Shown: positions 9,475-21,027 of the stretch, piece after piece
Layout: each line of letters starts with the position of its first letter
How positions within the stretch are numbered: the first letter of the stretch is position 1
Assembly: GCA_965658725.1 (NCBI GenBank)
Contig: CBFHUI010000001.1
Span: 25,982 to 89,981, forward strand
Direction: 5' to 3'
DNA from: UBA7985 sp965658725
Lineage (GTDB): Bacteria > Pseudomonadota > Alphaproteobacteria > UBA7985
Length of the DNA: 64,000 nucleotides
Program-made: the position numbers and the translations under genes
Notes under the pieces: generated by a model
Database searches by the model: none
Told to the model about the DNA's origin: nothing
The model's input: only the letters and a program-made list of their open reading frames with translations

Positions 9475-11567
9475 GCGCGACGATCAAGGTGCCAAAAGAC
9501 CGACTGATGGCCGAGACCCGCCTGACCGCCTTACGCGCGCAGATGGTTGAGGCCGAGGCAGCGTACTATCAGCACGACGATCCAGTGATGAGCGACGCTG
9601 ACTATGACGCCCTGCGCGCCGAAGTCGTGGCGATCGAAGCGGCCTTTCCTGATCTCGTAACCAGCGATAGCCCGACCCAGACTGTCGGTGCAGCACCTGC
9701 CGGGGGTTTTGCCAAAGTCACCCATGCCCGCCCCATGCTGTCACTCTCCAATGCCTTTGAAGACGCGGATGTGTTCGAGTTCTTCGGCCGGGTTCGGCGG
9801 TTTTTGAGCCTGTCCGACGCTGACCCGGTGGATTTGACCTGCGAACCCAAGATCGACGGCCTGTCTGCGGCGATTACTTACGAAAAGGGCCAGTTCACAC
9901 TGGGCGCAACCCGAGGTGATGGTGCCGTGGGGGAAAACATCACTGCCAACCTCGCCGTCATTGGCGACGTGCCTAAGGTGCTCACCGGGGATGACGTGCC
10001 GGACGTGATTGAAGTGCGGGGCGAGGTCTATATGGCCAAGGAAGACTTCGCCGCGATGAACGCCGCGCTGGAGGCGGAGGGGAAGAAAGTCTTTGCCAAC
10101 CCGCGCAACGCGGCAGCGGGCAGCTTGCGCCAGCTCGACCCCTCTATCACCGCATCACGGCCATTGAAGTTCTTCGCCTATTCGCTGGGACAGGTCTCTG
10201 GCGCGGTTGGAGCGTCGCACTGGGAACTGCTTGACAACCTCAAGCGCTGGGGCTTTGTGACCAACCCGCTGAACCGCTTGTGCCGCTCGCCGGACGAGGT
10301 GTTGGCGTTTTACCACGACATCGAAACCCGACGGGCCAATCTGGGCTATGACATCGACGGCGTGGTCTACAAGGTCAACCGCTTCGACTTTCAGAGCCGG
10401 ATGGGACAGGTCAGCCGCTCCCCGCGCTGGGCCATCGCGCACAAGTTTCCGGCCGAGCGCGCCGTGACCGTGCTCAACGAAATCACCCTGCAAGTTGGCC
10501 GCACCGGGGCGCTGACGCCGGTCGCCAATTTGGAGCCGGTGACGGTTGGTGGGGTCGTGGTCTCACGGGCAACTCTGCACAACGAAGACGAACTCGACCG
10601 CAAAGACATCCGTGCGGGCGACACCGTGGTGATCCAACGCGCGGGCGACGTCATCCCGCAAGTGGTCGAAGTCCTGCTCGACCGGCGACCGGAGAACAGC
10701 GCCAAGTTCGTTTTCCCCGATGCCTGCCCGGTCTGCGGCTCTCCAGCTTTCAGGCCCGAGGGCGAGGCGGTGCGGCGGTGTTCGGGCGACTTGGTGTGCG
10801 GGGCGCAAGTGGTCGAGCGACTCAAGCACTTCATCTCCCGCGATGCCCTCGACATCGACGGCTTTGGGGCCAAGAACGTGGAGCAGTTCCACGGCTTTGG
10901 ATGGGTCACGACCCCGGCAGACATCTTTGATCTGGGCGAGCGCGAAGCGGACATTGCCTCGCTCGAAGGCTGGGGCGCGCCCTCTGCCGCCAAGCTCAAA
11001 GCGGCCATTGAGGCGCGGCGTACCATCCCATTGGACCGCCTGCTCTTTGGACTGGGGATCCGGCAGATCGGGATCGACACCGCACGTGTTCTGGCGCGGA
11101 ACTATGAAACCGCTGAAACACTGTTTGCGCAGTTTGACCGGCTCGTCGCCTATGACGAGGTTGCGAATGCTGAGATGCTTGCCATCGACGGCATCGGCCC
11201 GGCGGTGGTCAGCGAGGCGCGGCGTTTCTTCAGCAACGACAGCAACCGCGCGGCGGTCGAAACCCTGCTTTCCAGCGTTACGGTCGAGGCGGTGAGCGCG
11301 CCGACCATCGACGCGGACTCCGTACTGGCTGGCAAAACCGTTGTCTTCACGGGCACCCTGACCCAGATGTCCCGCGCTGAGGCCAAGGCCCGCGCCGAAG
11401 CTTTGGGGGCCAAGGTGGCGGGGTCGGTTTCTAAGAAAACCGATCTCGTGGTGATTGGACTGGACGCAGGCTCCAAAGCCAAGAAAGCCGCAGAGCTGGA
11501 ACTCAACACCATGGACGAGGACCAGTGGGTCGCCTTTCTGAACGGCGACCCAGCCGACGCGAACTAG
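9471..11567 (+). CDS. ligA: NAD-dependent DNA ligase
   Basis: Seals nicks in DNA using NAD+. It has 698 residues, close to the usual ~670-700. Domains in order: the Ia domain with YYQHDDPVMSDADYD (about 32-46), the adenylation domain with catalytic Lys127 in CEPKIDG, an OB fold, a four-Cys zinc finger (CPVCG...CSGDLVCGAQ), helix-hairpin-helix repeats, and a C-terminal BRCT domain starting near LAGKTVVFTGTL. The start overlaps recN by four bases. The gene converges with prmA, and only six bases lie between the two stop codons. Confidence 0.97.
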   Translation: MSATIKVPKDRLMAETRLTALRAQMVEAEAAYYQHDDPVMSDADYDALRAEVVAIEAAFPDLVTSDSPTQTVGAAPAGGFAKVTHARPMLSLSNAFEDADVFEFFGRVRRFLSLSDADPVDLTCEPKIDGLSAAITYEKGQFTLGATRGDGAVGENITANLAVIGDVPKVLTGDDVPDVIEVRGEVYMAKEDFAAMNAALEAEGKKVFANPRNAAAGSLRQLDPSITASRPLKFFAYSLGQVSGAVGASHWELLDNLKRWGFVTNPLNRLCRSPDEVLAFYHDIETRRANLGYDIDGVVYKVNRFDFQSRMGQVSRSPRWAIAHKFPAERAVTVLNEITLQVGRTGALTPVANLEPVTVGGVVVSRATLHNEDELDRKDIRAGDTVVIQRAGDVIPQVVEVLLDRRPENSAKFVFPDACPVCGSPAFRPEGEAVRRCSGDLVCGAQVVERLKHFISRDALDIDGFGAKNVEQFHGFGWVTTPADIFDLGEREADIASLEGWGAPSAAKLKAAIEARRTIPLDRLLFGLGIRQIGIDTARVLARNYETAETLFAQFDRLVAYDEVANAEMLAIDGIGPAVVSEARRFFSNDSNRAAVETLLSSVTVEAVSAPTIDADSVLAGKTVVFTGTLTQMSRAEAKARAEALGAKVAGSVSKKTDLVVIGLDAGSKAKKAAELELNTMDEDQWVAFLNGDPADAN

Positions 11568-11573
11568 CGGAGG

Positions 11574-12545
11574 CTAGTGGAAGTCGATGGACTTGGACCA
11601 GTCCTGACAGCGTCGGTTCAGTTGCCGTGGTGCGCTGGCGCGGTGGTTCCGCATCAGCAGGATGGACCACGGCCCTCGCCGGATCACGTGCAGACCGCGA
11701 AAACCGTGCGCCTGAAACGTGCGAGCGACCCGCTGCTCCTGCTTCCGCAACAGCCCCGCGAGCACAACCAGACCGCCTGGCGTCGTGACGGACGCAATTG
11801 CTGGGGCCAGGTTAATGAGGTGGCCCGACAGGATGTTGGCGAGCACAACCTCGTAGCGCGCACCCTGACGCACTGCTTGGTGGCTGATCCCGGCTGCTGG
11901 GACAAAGCGGGTGAGGCTTCCGACCCGGTTTTGGCGCGCGTTGACCTGGGCCACGCGCACGGCTTGCGGATCGATGTCGGAGCCGAGCATGGGCTGGCGC
12001 GTCGCCTTGCACCAAGCCAACCCCAGCACTCCAGACCCCGTCCCCATATCCAGCACGTTCAAGGCCCGTCTACCCTTGGTCTTTACGATCTCGGAGACCA
12101 TTTCCAGACACCCGTGGGTGGTCTCGTGGTGCCCTGTGCCAAAGGCGTTTTGTGCGTCGATGATCAGTTCGTGCGCGCCGTGGGGGGCGCGCGTGCTGTC
12201 GTGGCTACCGCGCAGGAAAAACCGGCCTGCATGGATCGCCGTCAACGCCGACTGGCTCTCTGCCACCCAATCCACGTCGGGCAGCGTCTCGATGACAAAG
12301 GCCGTATCGCTCCGTCCGGTGATCTGATCGCCTAGATCAATCAGCGGTTGGATGTCTTCGGCATCGGGGCGCAGGTCGAGGTAAGCCAAGACTTCAAGGT
12401 CATCGCTGTCGCGCAAATCCACCCCCGTATCAATCAGCGGCGCGCGACGCCCCACCACGGCGCCGGGCAGACCGCTAAGCAGGGCTTCATAGGTTTCCGC
12501 CTGCTCCCGCGGGACGGCAACAGTTACGAGGAAAGTTTCGGCCAT
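11574..12545 (-). CDS. prmA: ribosomal protein L11 methyltransferase
   Basis: A class I SAM methyltransferase that trimethylates ribosomal protein L11. The protein has 323 residues, slightly longer than the ~290 of E. coli because of a C-terminal tail. The family signature NAFGTGHHETT lies at 133-143. The SAM motif LDMGTGSGVLGLA lies at about 165-177, followed by SDIDPQAV and the late ANILSGHL catalytic strand. AGGAAG lies seven bases before the ATG. It follows the UvrD-type helicase gene by 11 bases and is probably co-transcribed with it. Confidence 0.93.
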   Translation of the reverse strand: MAETFLVTVAVPREQAETYEALLSGLPGAVVGRRAPLIDTGVDLRDSDDLEVLAYLDLRPDAEDIQPLIDLGDQITGRSDTAFVIETLPDVDWVAESQSALTAIHAGRFFLRGSHDSTRAPHGAHELIIDAQNAFGTGHHETTHGCLEMVSEIVKTKGRRALNVLDMGTGSGVLGLAWCKATRQPMLGSDIDPQAVRVAQVNARQNRVGSLTRFVPAAGISHQAVRQGARYEVVLANILSGHLINLAPAIASVTTPGGLVVLAGLLRKQEQRVARTFQAHGFRGLHVIRRGPWSILLMRNHRASAPRQLNRRCQDWSKSIDFH

Positions 12546-12556
12546 GGGAATGCTTC

Positions 12557-14989
<2,433 letters not shown>

Positions 14990-15063
14990 TGCCACGCCCC
15001 TCGCCATCGAGATTACGCGTTTGAGGGACGGGTTCAACGGTATCGGATGGGGAAAACCAGTCT

Positions 15064-16215
15064 GTGAAGAACGTCAAAGTCGAAGACCGCAACCTAAAGG
15101 GTGACTTTCAAGGAGCGAACTTTAACCTGCGCGTGTTTCGCTTTGGCGCAGCCCAGCCGGGTAAGCCCAAGGCTTACATGCACGCCGCTCTGCACGCCGA
15201 TGAAACCCCCGGCATGCTGATCCTGCACCACATGCTTCCCAAGCTGCAGGCCGCTGCAGAGGCGGGTCTGATTGATGGGGAGATCGTGGTGCTGCCGCAG
15301 GCCAACCCCCTGGCCGGCGCTCAAGTGATGTTCAGCGACACCCACATCGGCCGCTTTGACCTCGCCAGTGGGCAAAACCACAACCGGGGCTGGGAACTGC
15401 TGACCCCCGGCGTCGTGGAGGCCATCGGTGCCGTGCTCGGCGACGACGCAGAAGCCAACGTTGCCCATATTCGGCGGATCGTGGGAGAGGCGCTCGCAGC
15501 GCGGGAGCCCACTAGGGTGCTGGAGCGCTTCCGCAAGGAGATTCTGAGCCTTTCCTACGATGCCGATATTGTCTTCGATATGCATTGCGACGATGAAAGC
15601 GGCAGGCACCTGTTCATTCTCCCCGACCAGTGGCCCGACTGGGCCGATATCGCGGCTGCAAGCCGGTCCATGGTGGCACTGACCGCGGCAGACAGCGGTG
15701 GCGGCTCTTACGACGAATGTATCTCCACGGTCTGGACCCGCTTGCAGACCCGTTTCCCCGACCACCCCATTCCTCTCGCCTGCCCGGCGGCAACCTTTGA
15801 GTACGCAGGCTGGAGCGATGTGGAAGACGACGTGGCAGCGGAGGACGCGCAGCACTTGTTCAGCGTTCTGTGCTCGCGCGGCTTCATCAATATGGAGCCC
15901 ACCCCCCTGCCACCGCTAGAAGCCGAAGGCCTACCGCTAGAGGCGACGGAGATGCTGCGGACCGACGTGCCGGGGATCCTGACCTACCGCGTTGTGGTCG
16001 GTGAGCAGGTGAGCAAAGGCCAGCATGTCGCCGACATCATCGACCCCACGGAGCTGGACCCGGTCAAGGCGCGCACGCCGATCCATGCGACGACAGACGG
16101 CTTCATCCTGTCTCGCCGCACGCGCAAGCTGATGTTCCCCGGCGAAAGCATCATGAAGATCGTTGGGACGGAAATCCTGGAAAGCCGCAAAGGCGGCTAC
16201 TTGCTCGAAGACTAG
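15064..16215 (+). CDS. succinylglutamate desuccinylase/aspartoacylase family protein
   Basis: An M14-like zinc amidohydrolase of 383 residues. The metal ligands are visible as His44-x-x-Glu47 (AALHADETPG) and the later histidine in FDMHCDDES. The N-terminal half is the deacylase fold. The C-terminal ~100 residues (VPGILTYRVVVGEQVSKGQHVADIID...ATTDGFILSRR) look like the barrel-sandwich tail typical of this family. The substrate is unknown. Relatives remove acyl groups from N-acyl amino acids. Translation starts at a GTG. It stands alone, diverging from uvrD and converging with the Clc gene. Confidence 0.85.
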   Translation: MKNVKVEDRNLKGDFQGANFNLRVFRFGAAQPGKPKAYMHAALHADETPGMLILHHMLPKLQAAAEAGLIDGEIVVLPQANPLAGAQVMFSDTHIGRFDLASGQNHNRGWELLTPGVVEAIGAVLGDDAEANVAHIRRIVGEALAAREPTRVLERFRKEILSLSYDADIVFDMHCDDESGRHLFILPDQWPDWADIAAASRSMVALTAADSGGGSYDECISTVWTRLQTRFPDHPIPLACPAATFEYAGWSDVEDDVAAEDAQHLFSVLCSRGFINMEPTPLPPLEAEGLPLEATEMLRTDVPGILTYRVVVGEQVSKGQHVADIIDPTELDPVKARTPIHATTDGFILSRRTRKLMFPGESIMKIVGTEILESRKGGYLLED

Positions 16216-16222
16216 CGCGGGT

Positions 16223-18010
16223 TCAGTCCGACTTTTCCCGGCTCCAATCCGCTGCTGTGGGCAGGTCTTCCTGCCCCTCGGCGACCAGCATGGCACGGTG
16301 ATAAGCGTAGGAAACGTCGAAGTCGTGGATCAGTCCAATCAACCGGTTGGATGTTTCATCGAGCACCACGGGCACATGCGCCTCGCCCTTCTCCACAAAG
16401 CGTTTCATCGCCGTGGTCAGATCGCAGTTTGCAGTCACCGAGAGGGCGGAGTTGGCCACGTCGGCGGCTGTGTTCTCCGGGTCACGCAGCGCGGAACGGG
16501 AGGTTTCGAGCGTGATGAAGCCTTCGAGCTTACCGTTCTCCGTTACGACAAACACCCGCCCCCACCGGCTGCCAATCAGCCGATCGAGCGCTTCTGGCGC
16601 GGGCATGGAGGGCGGAACAGTATCGACCTTGGTATCAAGGATTTCGGATACGGACGTGTTTTGTAGCAGGGAGACATCCTTGCCGTCGCGAATATCCAGC
16701 CCGAGCATCTGCAACTGCCGGGTAAAGAACGAATGCCCTGTCAGGGTCCGTGCCAGACCGACTGCGAACACAACGGCGACCATGGAACCCACCGCCATGG
16801 GGTAGGAGCCGGTTAGCTCGAACACCATCAGCACAGTGGAAATCGGTGCGCCGAGGACAGCGGCGGCGGTCGCGCCCATGCCGACGATCGCGTAAGCGGC
16901 TGGATCCGACGTTGCCCAAGGGGCCAGCGCCACCACCTGACCAAAGCTAGCACCCAGCGCAGCGCCGATCAGCAGCGCAGGCGAGAACACACCGCCACCA
17001 AAACCCAACCCCTGACACACCGCCGCGCAGACAACTTTACCGATGAGCACAGCCAGCAGCAGCATCAGTCCGTATTGACCCGCCAGCGTCAGCTGGGTCG
17101 CTTCATAGCCGATACCGAGCACTTGGGGCAGTTGGATAGCGATCAGGCCGACGATAAGCCCAGCAATCGCAGGACGGCTCCACCACGGCAGATTAAAGCT
17201 GTCTGCGAGGCGTACGATGCGGAAGGTCAGCACGATAAACAGCACGGCGACCAGCCCGCTCACCCCGCCGAGCAGACCGAACAGTGGGAAGTCTGCGGCT
17301 CCGGCAGCGACGATCTCCGGCATGACAAAGGCCGGGTCATCACCCCGGATCGCACGGCCTACCAGCGTGGCGGCCAGCGCAGCGAGGACGCACGGCGCAA
17401 ACAGGGAGAAGGCATAGTGCCCCACCACCACTTCCAGCGCGAAAAACACCCCCGCGAGTGGCGCGTTGAAGGACGCGGCGACAGCGGCCGAGACCCCACA
17501 AGCCAAGAGCGTACGGCGGATGCGCGGTTCCAGCCCCAGCGCCCTCGCGCCCCACGCGCCAATGGTTGCGCCCCAGTGCACCATCGGCCCCTCGCGGCCA
17601 ACCGACGCGCCGAAGCCCAGCGAAATGGCATTGAGAGACGCGGCCTTGATCCCGTCGCGAAAGCTCATTCGTCCGCGGCGCAGAGCTGAGGCGGCGATGA
17701 CATTGGCGACACCCGGCGGACGCGGCAGGTTGGGGTAGAGCACGGCCATCAGCCCGCCAACGATCAGCCCCCCGACCAACGGGCCAGCAAAACGCCGCCA
17801 CCACGGCTGTTCGTCCAGTCCGGAAATCAGCAACTCTTCTCGGGTGCCCAGCGCCAGCCATTGCACCCAGGAAATCGCTTCAAGGAAAACAACAGCCGCC
17901 AGACCGACCAGTCCTCCCACCACCAACGCCAGCACCGTCGCCAGCAGGAGCCCCCGCTGACGAAAAGCCAGTTGCGGTGAGCCTGCGTTGCGGGTGGAAG
18001 GTTCGGGCAT
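16223..18010 (-). CDS. Clc-type chloride channel/transporter with CBS domains
   Basis: An integral membrane chloride channel or Cl-/H+ antiporter of 595 residues. The first ~430 residues contain many hydrophobic helices and the selectivity motifs GREGPMVHWGA and the GGVFSPALLIGA segment (GxFxP). The N-terminal helix begins near residue 20. The last ~150 residues form a pair of CBS domains (around TKVDTVPPSMPAPEALDRLI and SVTANCDLTTAMKRFVEKG), which usually bind adenine nucleotides and gate the pore. The function is clear at the family level. Whether it is a channel or an exchanger cannot be told from motifs alone. Confidence 0.9.
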   Translation of the reverse strand: MPEPSTRNAGSPQLAFRQRGLLLATVLALVVGGLVGLAAVVFLEAISWVQWLALGTREELLISGLDEQPWWRRFAGPLVGGLIVGGLMAVLYPNLPRPPGVANVIAASALRRGRMSFRDGIKAASLNAISLGFGASVGREGPMVHWGATIGAWGARALGLEPRIRRTLLACGVSAAVAASFNAPLAGVFFALEVVVGHYAFSLFAPCVLAALAATLVGRAIRGDDPAFVMPEIVAAGAADFPLFGLLGGVSGLVAVLFIVLTFRIVRLADSFNLPWWSRPAIAGLIVGLIAIQLPQVLGIGYEATQLTLAGQYGLMLLLAVLIGKVVCAAVCQGLGFGGGVFSPALLIGAALGASFGQVVALAPWATSDPAAYAIVGMGATAAAVLGAPISTVLMVFELTGSYPMAVGSMVAVVFAVGLARTLTGHSFFTRQLQMLGLDIRDGKDVSLLQNTSVSEILDTKVDTVPPSMPAPEALDRLIGSRWGRVFVVTENGKLEGFITLETSRSALRDPENTAADVANSALSVTANCDLTTAMKRFVEKGEAHVPVVLDETSNRLIGLIHDFDVSYAYHRAMLVAEGQEDLPTAADWSREKSD

Positions 18011-18062
18011 CGTCGTTAGGGGGCCTTCACGTCATCTGCATCTTCAATAGTGGCGGGGGCGA

Positions 18063-18593
18063 TTATCGCACCATGGACTTGCCGGGGGGCAGCCCGATCG
18101 AGCGGCTGATCCACGTGGGCTTTTCCCAGTCCTTCTGCACCGCCCAAACGGCGTCAAAAGCGTCGATCACTTCTTGCCGGAAGGGCGCAGAGCGGCGGGT
18201 TTCCAGCGAAACGGAGAGCGACATCCATTCCATGGTCGAGGACAGGAATTCACTGCCGTCCTCGTTGATCCCGTACATGGTCTGGGCGATGTGCATGCGC
18301 TTGCTGTCGTAGTCGTAGAGCTGATTGTGCACGCGGTAAGCCTGACCTTCCATCAACTCGCCGAGGTACTGGATATGACCTTCGAGCGTCATGGTGGTCA
18401 TTCGCGTGCGCTGCCGCGCTGCGGCGTCAAAGTCGAGGGTGTCAACGAAGCCATCAAGGCCGTGATCGAAGGCAACGAGGTAATAGGCAACGTTCATGTG
18501 GCCGTTGTAGTCAATCCACTCAGGCAAAACGGTCCCGCGCGTCTCAAAGCCCCCTTCAGCGGCGATCCGCACCACTTCCGCATCAAATCCCAC
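18063..18593 (-). CDS. hotdog-fold thioesterase family protein
   Basis: A 4HBT-type acyl-CoA thioesterase of 176 residues. The catalytic-loop region WIDYNGHMNVAYYLVAFD is diagnostic of the hotdog thioesterases related to 4-hydroxybenzoyl-CoA thioesterase and the thioesterase part of carnitine dehydrogenase proteins. I choose the GTG at 18593 because GGAGGAGG ends five bases upstream. An ATG at 18608 is in frame, but this ribosome-binding site overlaps it. The substrate is unknown. It is separated from gor by about 95 bases. Confidence 0.82.
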   Translation of the reverse strand: MGFDAEVVRIAAEGGFETRGTVLPEWIDYNGHMNVAYYLVAFDHGLDGFVDTLDFDAAARQRTRMTTMTLEGHIQYLGELMEGQAYRVHNQLYDYDSKRMHIAQTMYGINEDGSEFLSSTMEWMSLSVSLETRRSAPFRQEVIDAFDAVWAVQKDWEKPTWISRSIGLPPGKSMVR

Positions 18594-18687
18594 AACGGCC
18601 TCCTCCATAACAGGGAATGGAAGGCGTTATAGACCCTGAGTCGCGCGGCGCTAGGGGTTAGATCGATTTCGAGCGAAGAAACCCGTC

Positions 18688-20061
18688 TCAGCTTGGGGTG
18701 CGCATGGTCACGAGTTCTTCAGCGCTGGTGGGGTGAATGCCAACGGTGGCGTCGAAGTCAGCCTTCTTCGCCCCCATCTTCATCGCCACGGCAAAGCCCT
18801 GCATCATCTCCGCCGAATCCCGTCCGACGATGTGCATGCCAAGCACCCGATCGGTTGTGCGATCGACGACCAGTTTCATAAAGCTCCGCCCCGGATTGCC
18901 CGACAGTGTGTTGCGCATGGGTCGGAACGAGGAGCGGTAGGTCTCGACATCCGCCCCCTGCGCCCGTGCCTCTTCCTCAGTCAGACCGCAGGTCGCGATT
19001 TCGGGGTTGGAGAACACTGCCGTTGCGATGGTGCTGTGGTCCATGCGGGTCGGCGTATTCTGGAACACCGTCTTCACAAAGGCCATGGCTTCATGCAGGG
19101 CAACGGGTGTGAGTTGGACACGATCGGTGACGTCACCGACGGCATAAATGTTGGGGACTGAGGTCTGACCCAGCTCATCGACAACCACTGCACCGCGCTC
19201 GTTCAGCGCGATCTGGCCGTCTAGGCAGAGGTCTGCGGGCGTGTTCGGCGAACGGCCCGTAGCAAACAGCGCCTGATCCACCGACAGGACCTCCCGGTCG
19301 CTCAGCGTCACACGCAAGGCGCCATCCGCGCCCTCGCGGCTCATCTCGGTAATCGACTGACCCATATGCAGGTGCAGGTTCTTGTGGTGCTCCAACTGCT
19401 CGAAGAAGAACTGACGCACGTCGCCGTCAAAGCCCCTCAGTGGCTTGTCACCGCGATAGACCAAGTGCGTTTCCGCTCCCAGCCCGGCAAAGATCGAGGC
19501 AAACTCAACAGCAATGTAACCGCCGCCATAGACCACCACCCGCTCAGGCAGAGCGTCCAAGTGGAAGGCTTCATTAGAGGTGATGGCGAGGTCTGCGCCG
19601 GGGATGTTCGGGACCGTCGGGTGGCCGCCGGTGGCAAGTAGGATTTTGTCCGCCGTCACCGTCCGCTCATCACCGCTATCGTTGTCCCGCAGGACGATGG
19701 TGTGTGGATCAGCGAGGTGCGCGCGCGCCTTGAAGGCTTCGACACCGGCGTTTTTCAGGGTGTTCTGATAGGCGTTTTCGAGGCGCTGGATCTCTTTGTC
19801 TTTGGCTTCAATCAACCGTTCCCAGCTGAAGCCCGCCACGGAGGCGTCGTAGCCATAGCCTGCCAGATCGGCGACGTCCTCAAACCCGTGCGCGGCGTAG
19901 GACAGCAGCTTTTTCGGCACACAGCCCCGAATGACGCAAGTGCCGCCCATGCGGTATTCCTCGGCCAGACCAACCTTGAACCCCAGCGGGCCGGTGAACC
20001 GCGCCGCTCGAACCCCGCCGGAACCGCCACCGATGACAAACAAATCATAGTCGTAAGCCAT
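18688..20061 (-). CDS. gor: glutathione-disulfide reductase
   Basis: A FAD-dependent disulfide oxidoreductase of 457 residues that keeps glutathione reduced with NADPH. The FAD-binding GGGSGG motif is at 11-16. The redox-active pair is Cys42/Cys47 in GGTCVIRGCVPKK. A central NADPH-binding VVYGGGYIAVEFA and the C-terminal active-site GIHPTSAEELVTMR with the catalytic His follow. The reading frame stays open more than 800 bases further upstream, into the antisense of the SRAP gene. The true start is the ATG at 20061, where homology begins (MAYDYDLFVIGGG). Confidence 0.94.
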   Translation of the reverse strand: MAYDYDLFVIGGGSGGVRAARFTGPLGFKVGLAEEYRMGGTCVIRGCVPKKLLSYAAHGFEDVADLAGYGYDASVAGFSWERLIEAKDKEIQRLENAYQNTLKNAGVEAFKARAHLADPHTIVLRDNDSGDERTVTADKILLATGGHPTVPNIPGADLAITSNEAFHLDALPERVVVYGGGYIAVEFASIFAGLGAETHLVYRGDKPLRGFDGDVRQFFFEQLEHHKNLHLHMGQSITEMSREGADGALRVTLSDREVLSVDQALFATGRSPNTPADLCLDGQIALNERGAVVVDELGQTSVPNIYAVGDVTDRVQLTPVALHEAMAFVKTVFQNTPTRMDHSTIATAVFSNPEIATCGLTEEEARAQGADVETYRSSFRPMRNTLSGNPGRSFMKLVVDRTTDRVLGMHIVGRDSAEMMQGFAVAMKMGAKKADFDATVGIHPTSAEELVTMRTPS

Positions 20062-20178
20062 AATTGCCAACCCTTTCGGACACCTTTTCCCTGTGCAGGT
20101 GCTACACTTGTGCATGAGACGGGCAAGTTTAAACCGCCCTCTGTTCTGACGTGACTCCCAATTGCGAGGTTCTGCCCC

Positions 20179-20955
20179 GTGTGTGGCCGCTATCACATCA
20201 CCCGACCGCTTGAGGCCGTGGCCGAGGTTTTCGACGCCATCATCCCGGACGAAATCCGCGACGCGGCCGCCGACCAACTGCCGCGCTACAACATCGCGCC
20301 GACGCAAATGGTGCCGATCATTCGGATCGAGGTAGAAGGCCCGAACCGCGGTGCGCGGATCTTGGACTTTGCGCACTGGGGCCTGGTGCCCTCTTGGGCC
20401 AAGGATACGTCTATGGCAGCGCGGATGATCAACGCGCGGGTGGAAACGGTGGCGGAGAAACCTTCTTACCGGGGTGCTTTTCGTCACCGCCGGTGCCTGA
20501 TCCCCACGTGCGGTTTCTATGAATGGAAGACGGTCAAGCCAGAGGCTGAAAAAGCCTACAAGCAACCGTATCGCGTGCACTTCAGCGATCAGCGGATGAT
20601 GGTCACGGCGGGGCTGTTCGAAGTCTGGCAGGACGCCGATGGGAGTGCGCTTGGCACGTGCTCCATGCTCACCACCGCAGCCAGCCCGGCCATGAGCCCT
20701 TTGCATCCGCGCATGCCGGTGGTTCTGGATACGGAGGACGAGTGGGACGCCTGGCTGGCACCACGCGCAGAGCCTGAATTGCTGCTGTCCCTGTGTCAGT
20801 CTTACGATGGGGCAGATTTCGCCTATCACGCCGTTGATCGGGCTGTGGGACAGGTGCGAAATGAAACGCCGACCCTGCTGCATGCAATAGACGAGACACC
20901 TGCACCAAATTTGCAAGCGCCGACCGCAGATCCGTCGCAAGGAAATTTATTCTGA
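20179..20955 (+). CDS. SOS response-associated peptidase family protein (SRAP/HMCES)
   Basis: A YedK/HMCES-like protein that forms a covalent thiazolidine link with abasic sites in single-stranded DNA and so protects them. It starts at a GTG with GCGAGG nine bases upstream, which places Cys at position 2 (MCGRYHITRP). That residue is the catalytic one in the family once Met is removed. Other landmarks are YNIAPTQ, WGLVPSWAKD, INARVETVAEKPSYRGAFRHRRCLIP, GFYEWK and the late HPRMPVVLD, which supplies the active-site His. It has 258 residues and is divergent from gor. Confidence 0.93.
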   Translation: MCGRYHITRPLEAVAEVFDAIIPDEIRDAAADQLPRYNIAPTQMVPIIRIEVEGPNRGARILDFAHWGLVPSWAKDTSMAARMINARVETVAEKPSYRGAFRHRRCLIPTCGFYEWKTVKPEAEKAYKQPYRVHFSDQRMMVTAGLFEVWQDADGSALGTCSMLTTAASPAMSPLHPRMPVVLDTEDEWDAWLAPRAEPELLLSLCQSYDGADFAYHAVDRAVGQVRNETPTLLHAIDETPAPNLQAPTADPSQGNLF

Positions 20956-21027
20956 ATTGTATTCTTTATTCCTCAGTTCAGCAGGCTTAAGAAGCAGTGA
21001 CACCTGTAGCGAAGACATCGTTCGACC

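Noticed and set aside
20062..20940. An upstream in-frame extension of glutathione reductase by nearly 300 residues.
   Set aside because: It lies antisense to the SRAP gene, and the FAD-binding domain homology starts at the ATG at 20061.
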